From assembly GCA_002729885.1 (NCBI GenBank), contig PBUB01000021.1, positions 348,451 through 412,450 on the forward strand: a DNA stretch of 64,000 nucleotides. Direction: 5' to 3'. The position numbers and the translations under genes were made by a program. The stretch comes from Spirochaetaceae bacterium (GTDB taxonomy: Bacteria > Spirochaetota > Leptospiria > Leptospirales > Leptonemataceae). A model generated the notes under the pieces. It was not told where the DNA came from. It worked only from the letters and a program-made list of their open reading frames with translations, and did not search any database. Positions within the stretch are counted from its first letter, which is position 1, and each line of letters opens with the position of its first letter. Shown piece after piece: positions 43,063 to 51,928 of the stretch.

Positions 43063-44472
43063 TCAATGTCTACCACCGATAGCTTCCACAGGTTGAATGG
43101 AAGTGGCCTTGAATGCAGGATAAATCGAAGCCAAAACGCTCATACCCACCGCCACATAGAATCCAAGAGAAATATCTTCGCTGGAGATTCGCGGATAAAC
43201 CACCGTACCCATGGAACCCATCATTTCTATACCGCCTGCGAAGCTACCCAGGGGGATACCGGTGACTGCAAGTAATGCCACCAGTCCACCACCCACCAGA
43301 AGTCCGGTAATGGACCCTGCCAGAGCCAGAAGTACAGATTCCATTATTATCGAAGCTACGATGAAGGATTTTCTGGTTCCAATGGCCATTTGAATGCCGA
43401 TTTCCCGAGTTCGTTCAAACACGCTCATGAGTACCGAATTCAGGAGTGTAAGTGCGAAGCCGGACATCAGTACTCCGTAGATGATTCCTTTTATATCATC
43501 GATATAGTTCAGCATGGTTTCTATCTGGGGCTGCAGCTGGAAAAAAGCCAGAATCTCAAATCCTTTTTTTGAAACGACATTCTGATTGTCGCTGTCTCCC
43601 TGGCCCGGCTGGCCTCTAGCCTGGTCCGGTGGCCTTCTGTCTTCCTCTTGAACTCCCTCTTCGTGAGTGGCTGAGCCTTCGTTGGAGTGTTCCACCAGAG
43701 ATCTTTCCAGGAAGCGATCCAGCGGTGATGAATGCGAAAGATCCGAAGTCAAAAATGTGATGTTACTGATCTGACTGGAGTCTTCCTTGAATAGATTACT
43801 CAGCGCGCTTCTGTGCACCAGAACCGTATGACGGTCCACGCCGGTCATGGGCGATTCAAATATTCCTGTGATCTCCGCCCTTACAGAAACCGATTCGGAT
43901 TTCTCATTTCCCAGTGTAAGTATAACATAGTCCCCCAGTTCCAGCTCCATGCGATTCGCATTCACCCGGCCAATCAGACAGGGTATGATGCCGGTGGAAT
44001 CGGATTGTAGTTCCGGGCTCAGATATTTACCTTCTACGAGCCATTCATCGAAAGAGCTCACGTTCCTTTCCGTGGCCGGGTCTACGCCAGTGATGATTAC
44101 TCCTTCCTGATAGGACCCGATGCGCAACAGGCCTTCTCTTTCAAATCTGGGTGCCATAAAAACAGAGCCCAGGGACTCCGGATAATCCAGGTGCTGCACT
44201 TTGTTAAGAATCGACGCGGCATTCGGCAATCGGCGATCAATCTTTCGCTCCTGTTCGAAACCTGCCGGGCGAATCTGTACATGTCCCATTCCAGATTCCA
44301 CTCCGCCACGTATCATGGAATCTACCATTCCATTCGAAAAGCCCATACTGAAAAGTACACCGGTCATGCCCACTGTAGCTGTACTGACCACCAGTAATGA
44401 CCGTCGTCTGTGTCGAAGTGCGCTTCGCCAGGCGAATACCAGAAGAAAACTCAAGCGATCCAGAAGATTCAT
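43063..44472 (-). CDS. FtsX/LolC-type ABC permease (second of pair)
   Basis: A 469-residue permease with one N-terminal membrane helix (about 15-40), a large periplasmic MacB_PCD-like domain (starting at MIRGGVESGMGHVQIR), and three C-terminal helices carrying FERTREIGIQMAIGTRKSF, the FtsX signature near the ATPase contact. The periplasmic domain has a striking charged insertion around 255-310, rich in Glu, Asp, Gln, Arg and Pro (EEGVQEEDRRPPDQARG), not seen in its partner. Its start overlaps the stop of the first permease by four bases. It probably forms a heterodimer with it, like LolC/LolE. Confidence 0.9.
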   Translation of the reverse strand: MNLLDRLSFLLVFAWRSALRHRRRSLLVVSTATVGMTGVLFSMGFSNGMVDSMIRGGVESGMGHVQIRPAGFEQERKIDRRLPNAASILNKVQHLDYPESLGSVFMAPRFEREGLLRIGSYQEGVIITGVDPATERNVSSFDEWLVEGKYLSPELQSDSTGIIPCLIGRVNANRMELELGDYVILTLGNEKSESVSVRAEITGIFESPMTGVDRHTVLVHRSALSNLFKEDSSQISNITFLTSDLSHSSPLDRFLERSLVEHSNEGSATHEEGVQEEDRRPPDQARGQPGQGDSDNQNVVSKKGFEILAFFQLQPQIETMLNYIDDIKGIIYGVLMSGFALTLLNSVLMSVFERTREIGIQMAIGTRKSFIVASIIMESVLLALAGSITGLLVGGGLVALLAVTGIPLGSFAGGIEMMGSMGTVVYPRISSEDISLGFYVAVGMSVLASIYPAFKATSIQPVEAIGGRH

Positions 44473-45779
44473 AGGGTTCCAATGACCTCCACCGGATTTA
44501 GCCTGGGAATCTTACGAATTGCCAGAAAGGAAAGCGCCAGCGATGGAAGGAGCAATGTGAGTAGTGCAATGTATGTTTCCTGAAAGCTAACGATGGCACG
44601 AATGGTTACAACACTTCCCATCTCCTGAATTGCTTCCCCCAGCTCGCCGCCCAGGATTACAGGATTTACCTGCAGATAATAACCGGAACCCATTCCAATG
44701 ATAAGACCCGGAATGGTGCCCCAGATTAATAGAAGGAATACTTCCAGCATTACGACTTTGATCAGATGACTTCCCCTGGTCCCAATAGCCATGAGTATGC
44801 CGAATTCGCGTTTCCTTTCATGCAGGGACATCTCCACAGTTGTCATAACGCCGGAGGCCATGATCAGAATCAAAAACGCCAGGGTGATTTCATTTCCTAT
44901 TTGATCCAGCAGTAGATATTGAACCAGATCTTGATTTAGATCATCCCAGAAAAGGACTACCGGGTCATAGGTTTTCGCGTACTCCGGAGGAAGATCGGTT
45001 TCGGGTACAGGAAATCTTTCACGCAAATCATCGTAAATGTTTTCGGCCACCAGAGGATTTTTCGCCCCCAGCACGATAGATGTGTATCGAACAATGCCTC
45101 TTTCCGGGTTTCCCGGCGCAAAGAGTTCTCTTGCAGTTTTCAGATCGGTCCAGAGCAGATTTCCATCCAGTTCCGGGTTTCCGGTTTTAATGATCCCCTG
45201 AACCCTTACCAGGGCAGCCCCTGTGGAGCCGTCGAATCTGGATCCCACAATGGAAAGAATGGAACCAACATCCGCTTCCAGGTTATCCGCCAGTCTCTTG
45301 CCAATGATTGCCTGATAGACCAGAACCCCTTCTTCATTTTCCCGGGGTTCAAAGCCCTCCTGGAGATACTGCCCTTTAATGACTTTTGTGTATAGATTCG
45401 TAACCTGCTTTTCTTTTTCTGGATCGCCTCCCTGCACCTGAACGAAAGCGCTGTGTTCATCCTTTGCCACCAGGCCGCCGGAAGCGATTCGTGGACTGAT
45501 TGCCTGGATGTCCGGATGATTCAGTTTCTTTTCCAGGTCCTCGGTATAGTCCACAGCACGATCCAATCGGCGTCGACTTTCCACCCACCCGTAGGCGGCC
45601 ACCTGAAGATAGCCGGTGGTCAGGGCTACTACCTGATCGATGTTTTCTTGATGCGTTCCAAACGTGAGAAATCGCAGGAATGAAGTTAGAGCTACCGACA
45701 GAGCTATGGAAACCATGGTAATGTAGGTTCTTCGCTTATTGCGAAACAGATTTCTGGATGCCAGACGGAAGGTTCCCAC
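44469..45779 (-). CDS. FtsX/LolE-type ABC permease (first of pair)
   Basis: A 436-residue permease with the same plan as its partner: an N-terminal helix (RNLFRNKRRTYITMVSIALSVA), a periplasmic domain of about 240 residues (QEGFEPRENEEGVLVY, GKRLADNLEADVGSILSIVG) and three C-terminal helices with MSLHERKREFGILMAIGTRG. The sequence fits the LolCE/MacB superfamily, whose periplasmic domains hand lipoproteins or peptides to a periplasmic protein. It lies nine bases after the LolA-like gene, which supplies a likely periplasmic carrier. Confidence 0.9.
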   Translation of the reverse strand: MGTFRLASRNLFRNKRRTYITMVSIALSVALTSFLRFLTFGTHQENIDQVVALTTGYLQVAAYGWVESRRRLDRAVDYTEDLEKKLNHPDIQAISPRIASGGLVAKDEHSAFVQVQGGDPEKEKQVTNLYTKVIKGQYLQEGFEPRENEEGVLVYQAIIGKRLADNLEADVGSILSIVGSRFDGSTGAALVRVQGIIKTGNPELDGNLLWTDLKTARELFAPGNPERGIVRYTSIVLGAKNPLVAENIYDDLRERFPVPETDLPPEYAKTYDPVVLFWDDLNQDLVQYLLLDQIGNEITLAFLILIMASGVMTTVEMSLHERKREFGILMAIGTRGSHLIKVVMLEVFLLLIWGTIPGLIIGMGSGYYLQVNPVILGGELGEAIQEMGSVVTIRAIVSFQETYIALLTLLLPSLALSFLAIRKIPRLNPVEVIGTL

Positions 45780-45788
45780 TGAGGACTC

Positions 45789-46550
45789 CTACTTTCGCAG
45801 ATTGGATTTACTGAATACGTGGGCGGGTATTCCCGTATTGAACTGTAGCTGATGGAATATCAAGGTTGTCCGAGATACTTCTCTCCCGTTCTCCAGAGAA
45901 ATCATTTGATAACGAGTAGGAATGGTTCTTCCGCCCATGGGCTGAATCTTGTCGTAGAGCATCTTCTTTTTCAGTCGGCCTTTGTGGTCGAAGAATTGTT
46001 GTTCCACAGGCAGATAGTCCGACTTTCGCACCTTCAGTACAATGCGAGACCAGACGACGGCGGCGCTGGGTTTGGGAATCATTTCAATCGTATATTCCTC
46101 TCCGGAAGTGGACAGAAATTTATGTGTGTAGTCATCCACGACACTTGTGGCTCGGAGTAGATCATCGTTCGTAAAATCCGAACCCATCCAGCTATCCTGC
46201 AGCAAGGAACCCTCAATCTTGATCTCTTTGTTAATGCTGGGAACGTATTGCCACATATTGTTCTTAACTTTCAAGAATGCCGTTCCGCGATCGCGCTCTG
46301 GTTTCAGTACTCTAATAAAGCCACGGTCTGTGCTGGATTCATCCCATATCTGCATCAAGAGACTTCGATGCACACGGTCCCGGTCGATTTGTAGTTCCAT
46401 CAGTCCCTGAGACGTATTTCCCCGGGTTTTTTGATCCATCTGATTTACCACTTCGCGGGCAGTGGGCTCTGCCTGTAGATTCTGGCTGGAAAGAGAAATC
46501 AGACCAGCACAGGAAATAGCAAAAAACAGGATGGATAGTCTTCGAATCAT
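45789..46550 (-). CDS. Outer membrane lipoprotein-sorting (LolA-like) periplasmic protein
   Basis: A 253-residue periplasmic protein of the LolA/LolB-like superfamily. The signal peptide is MIRRLSILFFAISCAGLISL..., cleaved near LQAEP. The mature fold has PTAREVVNQMDQKTRGNTSQGLMELQI, then FLKVKNNMWQYVPSINKEIKIEGSLLQDSWMGSDFTNDDLL, a stretch found in proteins annotated as outer membrane lipoprotein-sorting, and VWSRIVLKVRKSDYLPVEQQFFD. It is predicted to form an open beta-barrel that shuttles lipid or lipoprotein across the periplasm. The start at 46550 is used; an upstream in-frame start (46619) would cover the promoter palindrome. First gene of the export operon. Confidence 0.87.
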   Translation of the reverse strand: MIRRLSILFFAISCAGLISLSSQNLQAEPTAREVVNQMDQKTRGNTSQGLMELQIDRDRVHRSLLMQIWDESSTDRGFIRVLKPERDRGTAFLKVKNNMWQYVPSINKEIKIEGSLLQDSWMGSDFTNDDLLRATSVVDDYTHKFLSTSGEEYTIEMIPKPSAAVVWSRIVLKVRKSDYLPVEQQFFDHKGRLKKKMLYDKIQPMGGRTIPTRYQMISLENGREVSRTTLIFHQLQFNTGIPAHVFSKSNLRK

Positions 46551-46581
46551 TGGGATCGCTCCAGAATCTGAGGTTTCGAAA

Positions 46582-46601
46582 GTTTCAGTAATGACTGAAA
46601 C
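46582..46601 (-). promoter_or_regulatory. Perfect palindromic operator candidate of the LolA-like export operon
   Basis: GTTTCAGT-CATT-ACTGAAAC is a perfect inverted repeat with 8-bp arms and a 4-base spacer. It lies 31 bases before the operon start codon and directly next to a -10-like GATAAT. The symmetry and position are those of an operator for a dimeric winged-helix or TetR-type repressor; the GbsR-type regulator at the end of the operon is the obvious candidate. Confidence 0.6.
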
Positions 46602-46619
46602 ATTATCCCCTTCTGTCAA
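46602..46619 (-). promoter_or_regulatory. Putative promoter elements of the export operon
   Basis: On the minus strand, TTGACA (46614-46619) and GATAAT (46602-46607) lie just upstream of the palindrome. Their mutual spacing of six bases is too short for one promoter. Either GATAAT is the -10, with a poor -35 further upstream (TGCTTT), or TTGACA pairs with a weak -10 inside the palindrome. In both cases the palindrome overlaps the transcription start. Confidence 0.4.
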
Positions 46620-46661
46620 ATGTTAAAGCAGGATGTCAGATATCTGAGTGGCGTTATGGGA

Positions 46662-49600
46662 TTATTTCTTCTGATTTTCCATCAATCGACTGAATTCTCC
46701 GGCTTCCAGAGGTGGGCTGAAATAGAATCCCTGAATGGAATGAACACCCAGGCCCTCCAGTTTATCCAGAGACTGCGGGTCTTCCACTCCCTCCGCCACC
46801 ATCGTAAGCCCCAGAGCGGATGCCATACCGGTAATGGCCTGAAGTATGCGATAGCCTTCTCCAGTATGAATGCGCTGAACGAAGGCCCGATCGATTTTAA
46901 TTTCGTCCACTGGCATTTCATGTAGCTGCGCCAGAGTGGAGTATCCCGTGCCAAAATCATCTATGGCCAGGCGAAAACCGGCCTGATGTAGATCCAGCAA
47001 ATGAGCCGTGGCATTCTCTACTTCCAGCATGGCTATAGATTCTGTGATCTCCAGCACGATTTCGGAAGTAGTTAAACCGGCCTGTTCCACCATCTTGAGA
47101 AGCGTACTGGCCAGGTCCCGGCTAAAAAGCTGACGTCTGGAGATATTTACCGAAAGCTCCAGGTTGAAGCCTTTCGCTTTTAAATCGGAGTGATAACCCA
47201 GGGCCTTTTCCAGCACAGTTCGCCCGAGATCAGAGATCAGTCCCATGCTTTCTGCCAGAGGTATAAAGGAATCCGGTCCAACTTTTCCCAGACCATTGGT
47301 GTTTGGCCATCGCGCCAGAGCTTCCATGCCCACAATTCGATGGGTTCCGGATTCTACAATCGGCTGAAAGAATGGTTCGATAAGTCGATTCTCAATGGCC
47401 TCTACCAGATGGTTTCGAATGGAAAGTTGATGCTGATAAAATGCCTTCCTGGGTAGGTCGCTGGCAAACTTGTAGTTGAAGCGACCCTGTTTCTTCGCAT
47501 AGTTTAGCGCCCGGTCTGCCTGCCCTATGATTTCGTCCAGATTCCCGCCATCCTGAGGAAACAGTGCTACGCCGGCGCTGCAGGTAACGTGCACCTTTTC
47601 CGTCTCCACTTCCATGGGCAGTCGAATCAACTCCATCAACAGAGTGGCCAGACCTCGAACCTTCTCTGGATCCCGGACCCGATCCATAAGAAAAACAAAC
47701 TGGTCTCCGCCCCAGCGATAAAGGCCGTTCTTCAGCTCCGGGATGGCCCTTAACTTTTCTGCGAATAGAGCGAGCACCCTGTCTCCCATTTTGTGACCCA
47801 GGATCTCGTTGATGTTGAAGAAGTGATCCAGGTCAATGAGACCCACAGCAACGCTATGACCTTCAGACTCAGCCTGTAGCAAAGCTTTCTGCACGTCTTC
47901 TTCCATGCGAGTGCGATTGGCCAGGCCGGTAAGGTTATCGTGGTAGGCGGCAAAGTGCCTCTGTTTTTCTGAAATGTAATCCAGGGTTGTATCGCGAATC
48001 AGTCCTCGAATGGCTGTTCTATCCCGCTCTTTGTAGGCGATAAATTTGCCTTCGAACCAGCTCATCCCGGTTTCCGCTGAGAGTACAGGGAATCTGAGTC
48101 TGACTCTGCTTCTGCCCTTTAGCAAGGAAGAAAGACTGGAAGCCAGCATCTCCCGAAAATCCTTATGGATCAGTGAAGGGAGGGAGAGCTTCGCATTGTC
48201 TTCAGGAAGTTGACCAAAGAATTTCCTGAAAGGCTCATTGGCATTGATTACATTAAATCCTTCATCCAGCTCGATTACAGCTTCTTCGAGCAATGAAAGA
48301 GTAGTTAAATGAGACTTTCTTTCGCTGTCTGCTCGCACAGCATCTGTAATGTCTCGCACAACGCCCACTACCATGGACTGATCCGCATCTTCTACAAGCC
48401 TGGTAGAGATCTCTACCGGCAGTACGGTGCCATTACGTCTATGGAAGTTCATTCGGAGCCTTCCGCTCCTGTATCCACGCTGAAGCAGGAAATAATCAAA
48501 GAGTCTTTTAACTCTCTTCTGCTCGCTTTCTGCAAAAATGTTTGTATATGGCCTGCCCAGGAATTGCTCCCTGGGTAATCCAAGTATCTCTTCGCATTGC
48601 TGATTGGCTTCCAGAACAGAGCCGGAACGTAGCTCGGCCAGAAAGATTGCATCGTTGGCGCCTTCAAAGATCACTCCGTACTTCGCTTCTGTAAGCAGAC
48701 GATCGGAAATGTCCCGGGCGATTAACTGAATACGCCCATCAGGCATTCGCACAGAGGAAACTTCGCATGTTCTGGGCTGATCGATGCTGCGAAATCGAAC
48801 TCTCTGCAAGGAAATGTCACCACTTTCGGAAAGAAATTCGGAGTCCTGCACAAAGCTCTGGATTGGTTGGTCCAGAACAGCCGATTCACTCTGGCCCAGC
48901 ATTTTGAGTGCAGCCGGATTCAATTCCATTACATGTCCCCGGGCATCCAGGACAAATATTCCATCAGCGGCTTTTTCGCGGAGCAGTCTGGAGTTTCTTT
49001 CGCTATCCTCCAGATGCTGTCTGGCCTGCTGCCTTTCCAGTTCTGCCGCGGCCCGTACAGAGATTAACTTTAAGATGGAGAATATAAATTCCGGATCATC
49101 CAGGGGATCGGTGGAATATACAACCAGTATTCCGTTTGCCTTTCCTGATGTATCTCGAAGCAGAACCCCCGCGGCCGATCGAAAACCGTTTTTCTCCAGG
49201 CAGGGATGCTGACCGGGCTGCTGAGTAGCGTCTGCGATGAGGCAATAACCGTCCCGGATAACCAGATGTGCCACGGTTCCTTCTAGAGGTATGTCCGTAC
49301 CTTCCCCTGGTTCACCGGCATGGAAAAAGGACACTGCGCGAAAGGACTCCAGTGTCGACAGATCCTCCACCTGCGGCAGGCTACCGAGCATTGCACCTGT
49401 GACCCCCAGATGCCTGCATAGGGATCTGGTTAGTTCTGCGAAATAGGAACTACCTGTGCGCGAAGCGATTTCTGTAACCAGGGAAAGAGATCGATCTGTC
49501 TGACCGCGGTTGCGGGCCTTCATGATTGCCATAACAGCCGGGCCTTCCTCGGTGGGAAAAGCGGAGTTATGGGATTCTACCGCAACACTGGTGCCGTTTT

Positions 49601-49865
49601 TGCGATTTAAGCGAAAATTCAAAGAGAAGATCTGACCGAATGGCAATGTGGGGATGGTCTTTTCTATGACACCTGGTATCTGCCCATCCGTAAAATCGGA
49701 TACGGTGCCACCAATCAGCTGCTCCGGAGAGGCCGCGCCATAGAGTTCTACCGCCGCTTGATTCGCGTACAAAATCTGCCAGTCCCGGTGAATAATGACA
49801 GCGCCGGGGACAAGGTTCAGTATTTCATCGATAGAGTAATTCTTTCTTAATCTTTTCCAGGTCAT
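46662..49865 (-). CDS. PAS/GAF/GGDEF/EAL protein with degenerate GGDQF, likely c-di-GMP phosphodiesterase
   Basis: A 1067-residue cytosolic sensor. Order: PAS (about 10-115), GAF-like domain (about 135-275), three further PAS-type domains (about 290-385, 395-510, 520-630), then GGDEF (about 640-800) and EAL (about 815-1060). The GGDEF active site reads GGDQF at 719-723: the catalytic Glu is Gln, so cyclase activity is probably lost, although LTGLAN and DLDHF remain. The EAL side is complete: E848-A-L, NISRRQ, EITES, DDFGTGYS, IKIDR, AEGVE and QGFYFSPP. It is therefore predicted to degrade c-di-GMP under sensory control, perhaps with GTP bound at GGDQF. It lies upstream of the export operon but is separated by a promoter region. 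Confidence 0.95.
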   Translation of the reverse strand: MTWKRLRKNYSIDEILNLVPGAVIIHRDWQILYANQAAVELYGAASPEQLIGGTVSDFTDGQIPGVIEKTIPTLPFGQIFSLNFRLNRKNGTSVAVESHNSAFPTEEGPAVMAIMKARNRGQTDRSLSLVTEIASRTGSSYFAELTRSLCRHLGVTGAMLGSLPQVEDLSTLESFRAVSFFHAGEPGEGTDIPLEGTVAHLVIRDGYCLIADATQQPGQHPCLEKNGFRSAAGVLLRDTSGKANGILVVYSTDPLDDPEFIFSILKLISVRAAAELERQQARQHLEDSERNSRLLREKAADGIFVLDARGHVMELNPAALKMLGQSESAVLDQPIQSFVQDSEFLSESGDISLQRVRFRSIDQPRTCEVSSVRMPDGRIQLIARDISDRLLTEAKYGVIFEGANDAIFLAELRSGSVLEANQQCEEILGLPREQFLGRPYTNIFAESEQKRVKRLFDYFLLQRGYRSGRLRMNFHRRNGTVLPVEISTRLVEDADQSMVVGVVRDITDAVRADSERKSHLTTLSLLEEAVIELDEGFNVINANEPFRKFFGQLPEDNAKLSLPSLIHKDFREMLASSLSSLLKGRSRVRLRFPVLSAETGMSWFEGKFIAYKERDRTAIRGLIRDTTLDYISEKQRHFAAYHDNLTGLANRTRMEEDVQKALLQAESEGHSVAVGLIDLDHFFNINEILGHKMGDRVLALFAEKLRAIPELKNGLYRWGGDQFVFLMDRVRDPEKVRGLATLLMELIRLPMEVETEKVHVTCSAGVALFPQDGGNLDEIIGQADRALNYAKKQGRFNYKFASDLPRKAFYQHQLSIRNHLVEAIENRLIEPFFQPIVESGTHRIVGMEALARWPNTNGLGKVGPDSFIPLAESMGLISDLGRTVLEKALGYHSDLKAKGFNLELSVNISRRQLFSRDLASTLLKMVEQAGLTTSEIVLEITESIAMLEVENATAHLLDLHQAGFRLAIDDFGTGYSTLAQLHEMPVDEIKIDRAFVQRIHTGEGYRILQAITGMASALGLTMVAEGVEDPQSLDKLEGLGVHSIQGFYFSPPLEAGEFSRLMENQKK

Positions 49866-50210
49866 GCGCCAGGGTTTGGGGAGAAGCCATATTTTTTTGC
49901 CCTCGAGTCCTTTCTATGTTGCTTCTCAGTTCGCTCTCTCTGACCTCCCTGTCAGGAGCCGAATGTTTCGCGGGTCTCTTTTTACGTTTCGTTCTCTTCT
50001 ATTTTTCAGGTCTCTATATCTATTTTCGGGTCTCTGTTTCTCGTTTCGGGTTCTACTTGATGCTCAGTCTGTATTCGTTTCTATTTTTTCTTTATTTTGT
50101 GCCAAACAGTGGCCGGCCCTGAATCCAGAATGCTTTCCCGGGGTTTTGTCGATGGGATTATCTTCGACAGCGATACCGGCATTCCAGATTTAATTGTGGC
50201 CAGATCCGGT
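49866..50210. other. Pyrimidine-rich gene-free stretch
   Basis: Between the GGDQF/EAL gene start and the crotonase gene stop, both on the minus strand. The plus strand is strongly T- and C-rich from about 49910 to 50100. Three imperfect copies of a GGGTCTCT/AGGTCTCT-type motif occur (about 49974, 50009, 50033). Short hydrophobic open frames there look like by-products of the T-richness, not genes. It presumably holds the promoter of the sensor gene; no clear site is seen. Confidence 0.5.
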
Positions 50211-50990
50211 TCACTCTCCAGTAAAGTTCGGCTCTTTCTTTTCTTTAAATGCAGTCAGTCCAATTCCAGGCTCTTTGCGAGAGAAAATCTGGCTGAATTC
50301 GTTGATCTCTCTTTCCAGAGCCGCAGACAATGGTTGCTCCAGGCCGCTATGTACCAGCCAGCGAGCAATCTTCTGCGCCTCCGGCCCTTTCTTTCCGGTG
50401 ATAATACCCATCATTTTCTCAGCGGTGGGGAGCAATTCTGCCAGTTCCACCACCTGGTTTACGAGACCTATCTGCAGTGCTCGATCTGATTTAACCTGGG
50501 TACCGGTGAGAATGATTTCCAGTGCCAGAGCAGGCCCTACCAGACGCGATAGTCGCTGCGTGCCACCGAATCCAGGTATGATGCCAAGGCCCGTTTCCGG
50601 AAGGCCCATTCTGGCATTTTCACTGGCAATTCGCATATCGCAGGATAGGGCAAGCTCCAGTCCACCACCCAGGGCAAATCCGTTGATGGCGGCGATGGTA
50701 ATAAGATCAGACCCTGAAATCGCATTCATGGTCTTGTGCCCTTTTCGGGCAAATGCCTCTGCCTGCTCCGGATTGAAGCTAGCCATCTGCCCGATGTCTG
50801 CCCCAGCGCAAAATGCCTTCTCGCCGGTGCCGGTAATGATCAGTCCGCGAATGTCCTTGTCCGAATTCAGGCTCTCCACATGCTCATGGATCTCGGAAAG
50901 AATATCTTCATTCAGAGCATTCAATGCTTCCGGGCGATTAATGGTTAGAAGTGCGTATTGATTTTTCTTATCCAGACTGGTAAGGGCCAT
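50211..50990 (-). CDS. Enoyl-CoA hydratase/isomerase family protein
   Basis: A 259-residue crotonase-fold enzyme (an alternative ATG at 51047 would add 19 residues). The oxyanion hole is formed by AFCAGADI and GFALGGGLELALSCD. The two catalytic Glu positions of enoyl-CoA hydratases fall in GGGLELA and LPETGLGIIPGFGGTQRL, and both are Glu, so hydratase activity is likely. It would add water to trans-2-enoyl-CoA in beta-oxidation or a related pathway. It is divergent from the aldolase/SSS gene group. The C-terminal half is more variable. Confidence 0.9.
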   Translation of the reverse strand: MALTSLDKKNQYALLTINRPEALNALNEDILSEIHEHVESLNSDKDIRGLIITGTGEKAFCAGADIGQMASFNPEQAEAFARKGHKTMNAISGSDLITIAAINGFALGGGLELALSCDMRIASENARMGLPETGLGIIPGFGGTQRLSRLVGPALALEIILTGTQVKSDRALQIGLVNQVVELAELLPTAEKMMGIITGKKGPEAQKIARWLVHSGLEQPLSAALEREINEFSQIFSRKEPGIGLTAFKEKKEPNFTGE

Positions 50991-51115
50991 GCGATCAGAA
51001 TTCTTGCGCCACTTTACATGCCCATAAAAAAATGAATGTAGAGGCATTTTTGTTTGCGCTTTTCAGTATAAGGACATAATCACGAGTTCAGTTTACCTCG
51101 GGCTGGCCGATATGA

Positions 51116-51928
51116 ATGAATAGGTCTCAGGTTGTTATTATGGATGCGAAGCAAAAAGATTCAGAATCCAGACTAAGGTCTGCACTTCATCAATTGAAGG
51201 AAATGCATGGTCTGGTGGCGATCAAGACCGGTACGGAAGTGGAGGATATGTCTTTCTCCGAGATTTCCATGTTGCGCCGCATCACAGACGGGCTGCTTCC
51301 ACTCCATGTCAAAGTAGGCGGACCCGAAGCCAGAAATGACATCCGCAATCTGTTGCAGATCGGAGTGGATGGAATCATAGCTCCAATGATTGAATCTTCC
51401 TATGCTCTTAAGAATTTCATTCAGACATTGAAGGAACTCTGCAGCCCGGAACAGTACGAAAAGCTGGAGAAGGGGATCAATCTGGAGACGGTAACGGCCT
51501 TCCAGAATATGGATTCCATACTCACTTCCCCTGCACGAATGGAATTGAAGCAGATTACTGCAGCGCGCACGGATCTGTCCGGAAGTATGGAAAGATCTCC
51601 GGACGATCCAGAAGTCCTGGAAGCCTGTGCATTAATCGTAGCTCGCTGTCAGGAATATGAATTAAGAACCAGTGTTGGAGGAGCCATTCATCCAGGGATC
51701 ATTGAAATTCTGGTGAATCGAATCGCTCCTGATACTATAAACACTCGTCATATGGTGATTTCCCGGTCAGCTCTCAGGCAGGATGCCACCGGTCATCTTA
51801 CCCGATGTCTTGAGTTTGAGCTGGAGCTATACAGGTATCTTTCTACCATTCCCGGGATTCGTCAGGAAGCGTATTCCAATCGCGTGAAGCTGCTTTCAGC
51901 CAGGATGAAAAAGGCACTCCGTACATGA
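51116..51928 (+). CDS. HpcH/HpaI aldolase/citrate lyase-like protein
   Basis: A 270-residue TIM-barrel protein of the HpcH/HpaI aldolase/citrate lyase group. Typical phrases are AIKTGTEVEDMSFSEISMLRRI, LHVKVGGPEARNDIRNLLQIGVDGIIAPMIESSYALKNFI and INLETVTAF. These enzymes make or break C-C bonds of 2-oxo acids with a divalent metal and often act on CoA or hydroxy-acid substrates. The expected Arg and Glu metal-site residues are less clear here, so activity is not assured. The ATG at 51116 or 51140 starts it; a three-codon open frame (51112-51123) overlaps it. Its stop overlaps the SSS transporter start (ATGA), tying it to uptake of an organic solute. Confidence 0.72.
   Translation: MNRSQVVIMDAKQKDSESRLRSALHQLKEMHGLVAIKTGTEVEDMSFSEISMLRRITDGLLPLHVKVGGPEARNDIRNLLQIGVDGIIAPMIESSYALKNFIQTLKELCSPEQYEKLEKGINLETVTAFQNMDSILTSPARMELKQITAARTDLSGSMERSPDDPEVLEACALIVARCQEYELRTSVGGAIHPGIIEILVNRIAPDTINTRHMVISRSALRQDATGHLTRCLEFELELYRYLSTIPGIRQEAYSNRVKLLSARMKKALRT

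Noticed and set aside
49864-50193. Plus-strand open frame of 109 codons with very hydrophobic content
   Set aside because: The hydrophobicity comes from the T-rich sequence. The start overlaps the end of another gene's start region, and there is no ribosome binding site.
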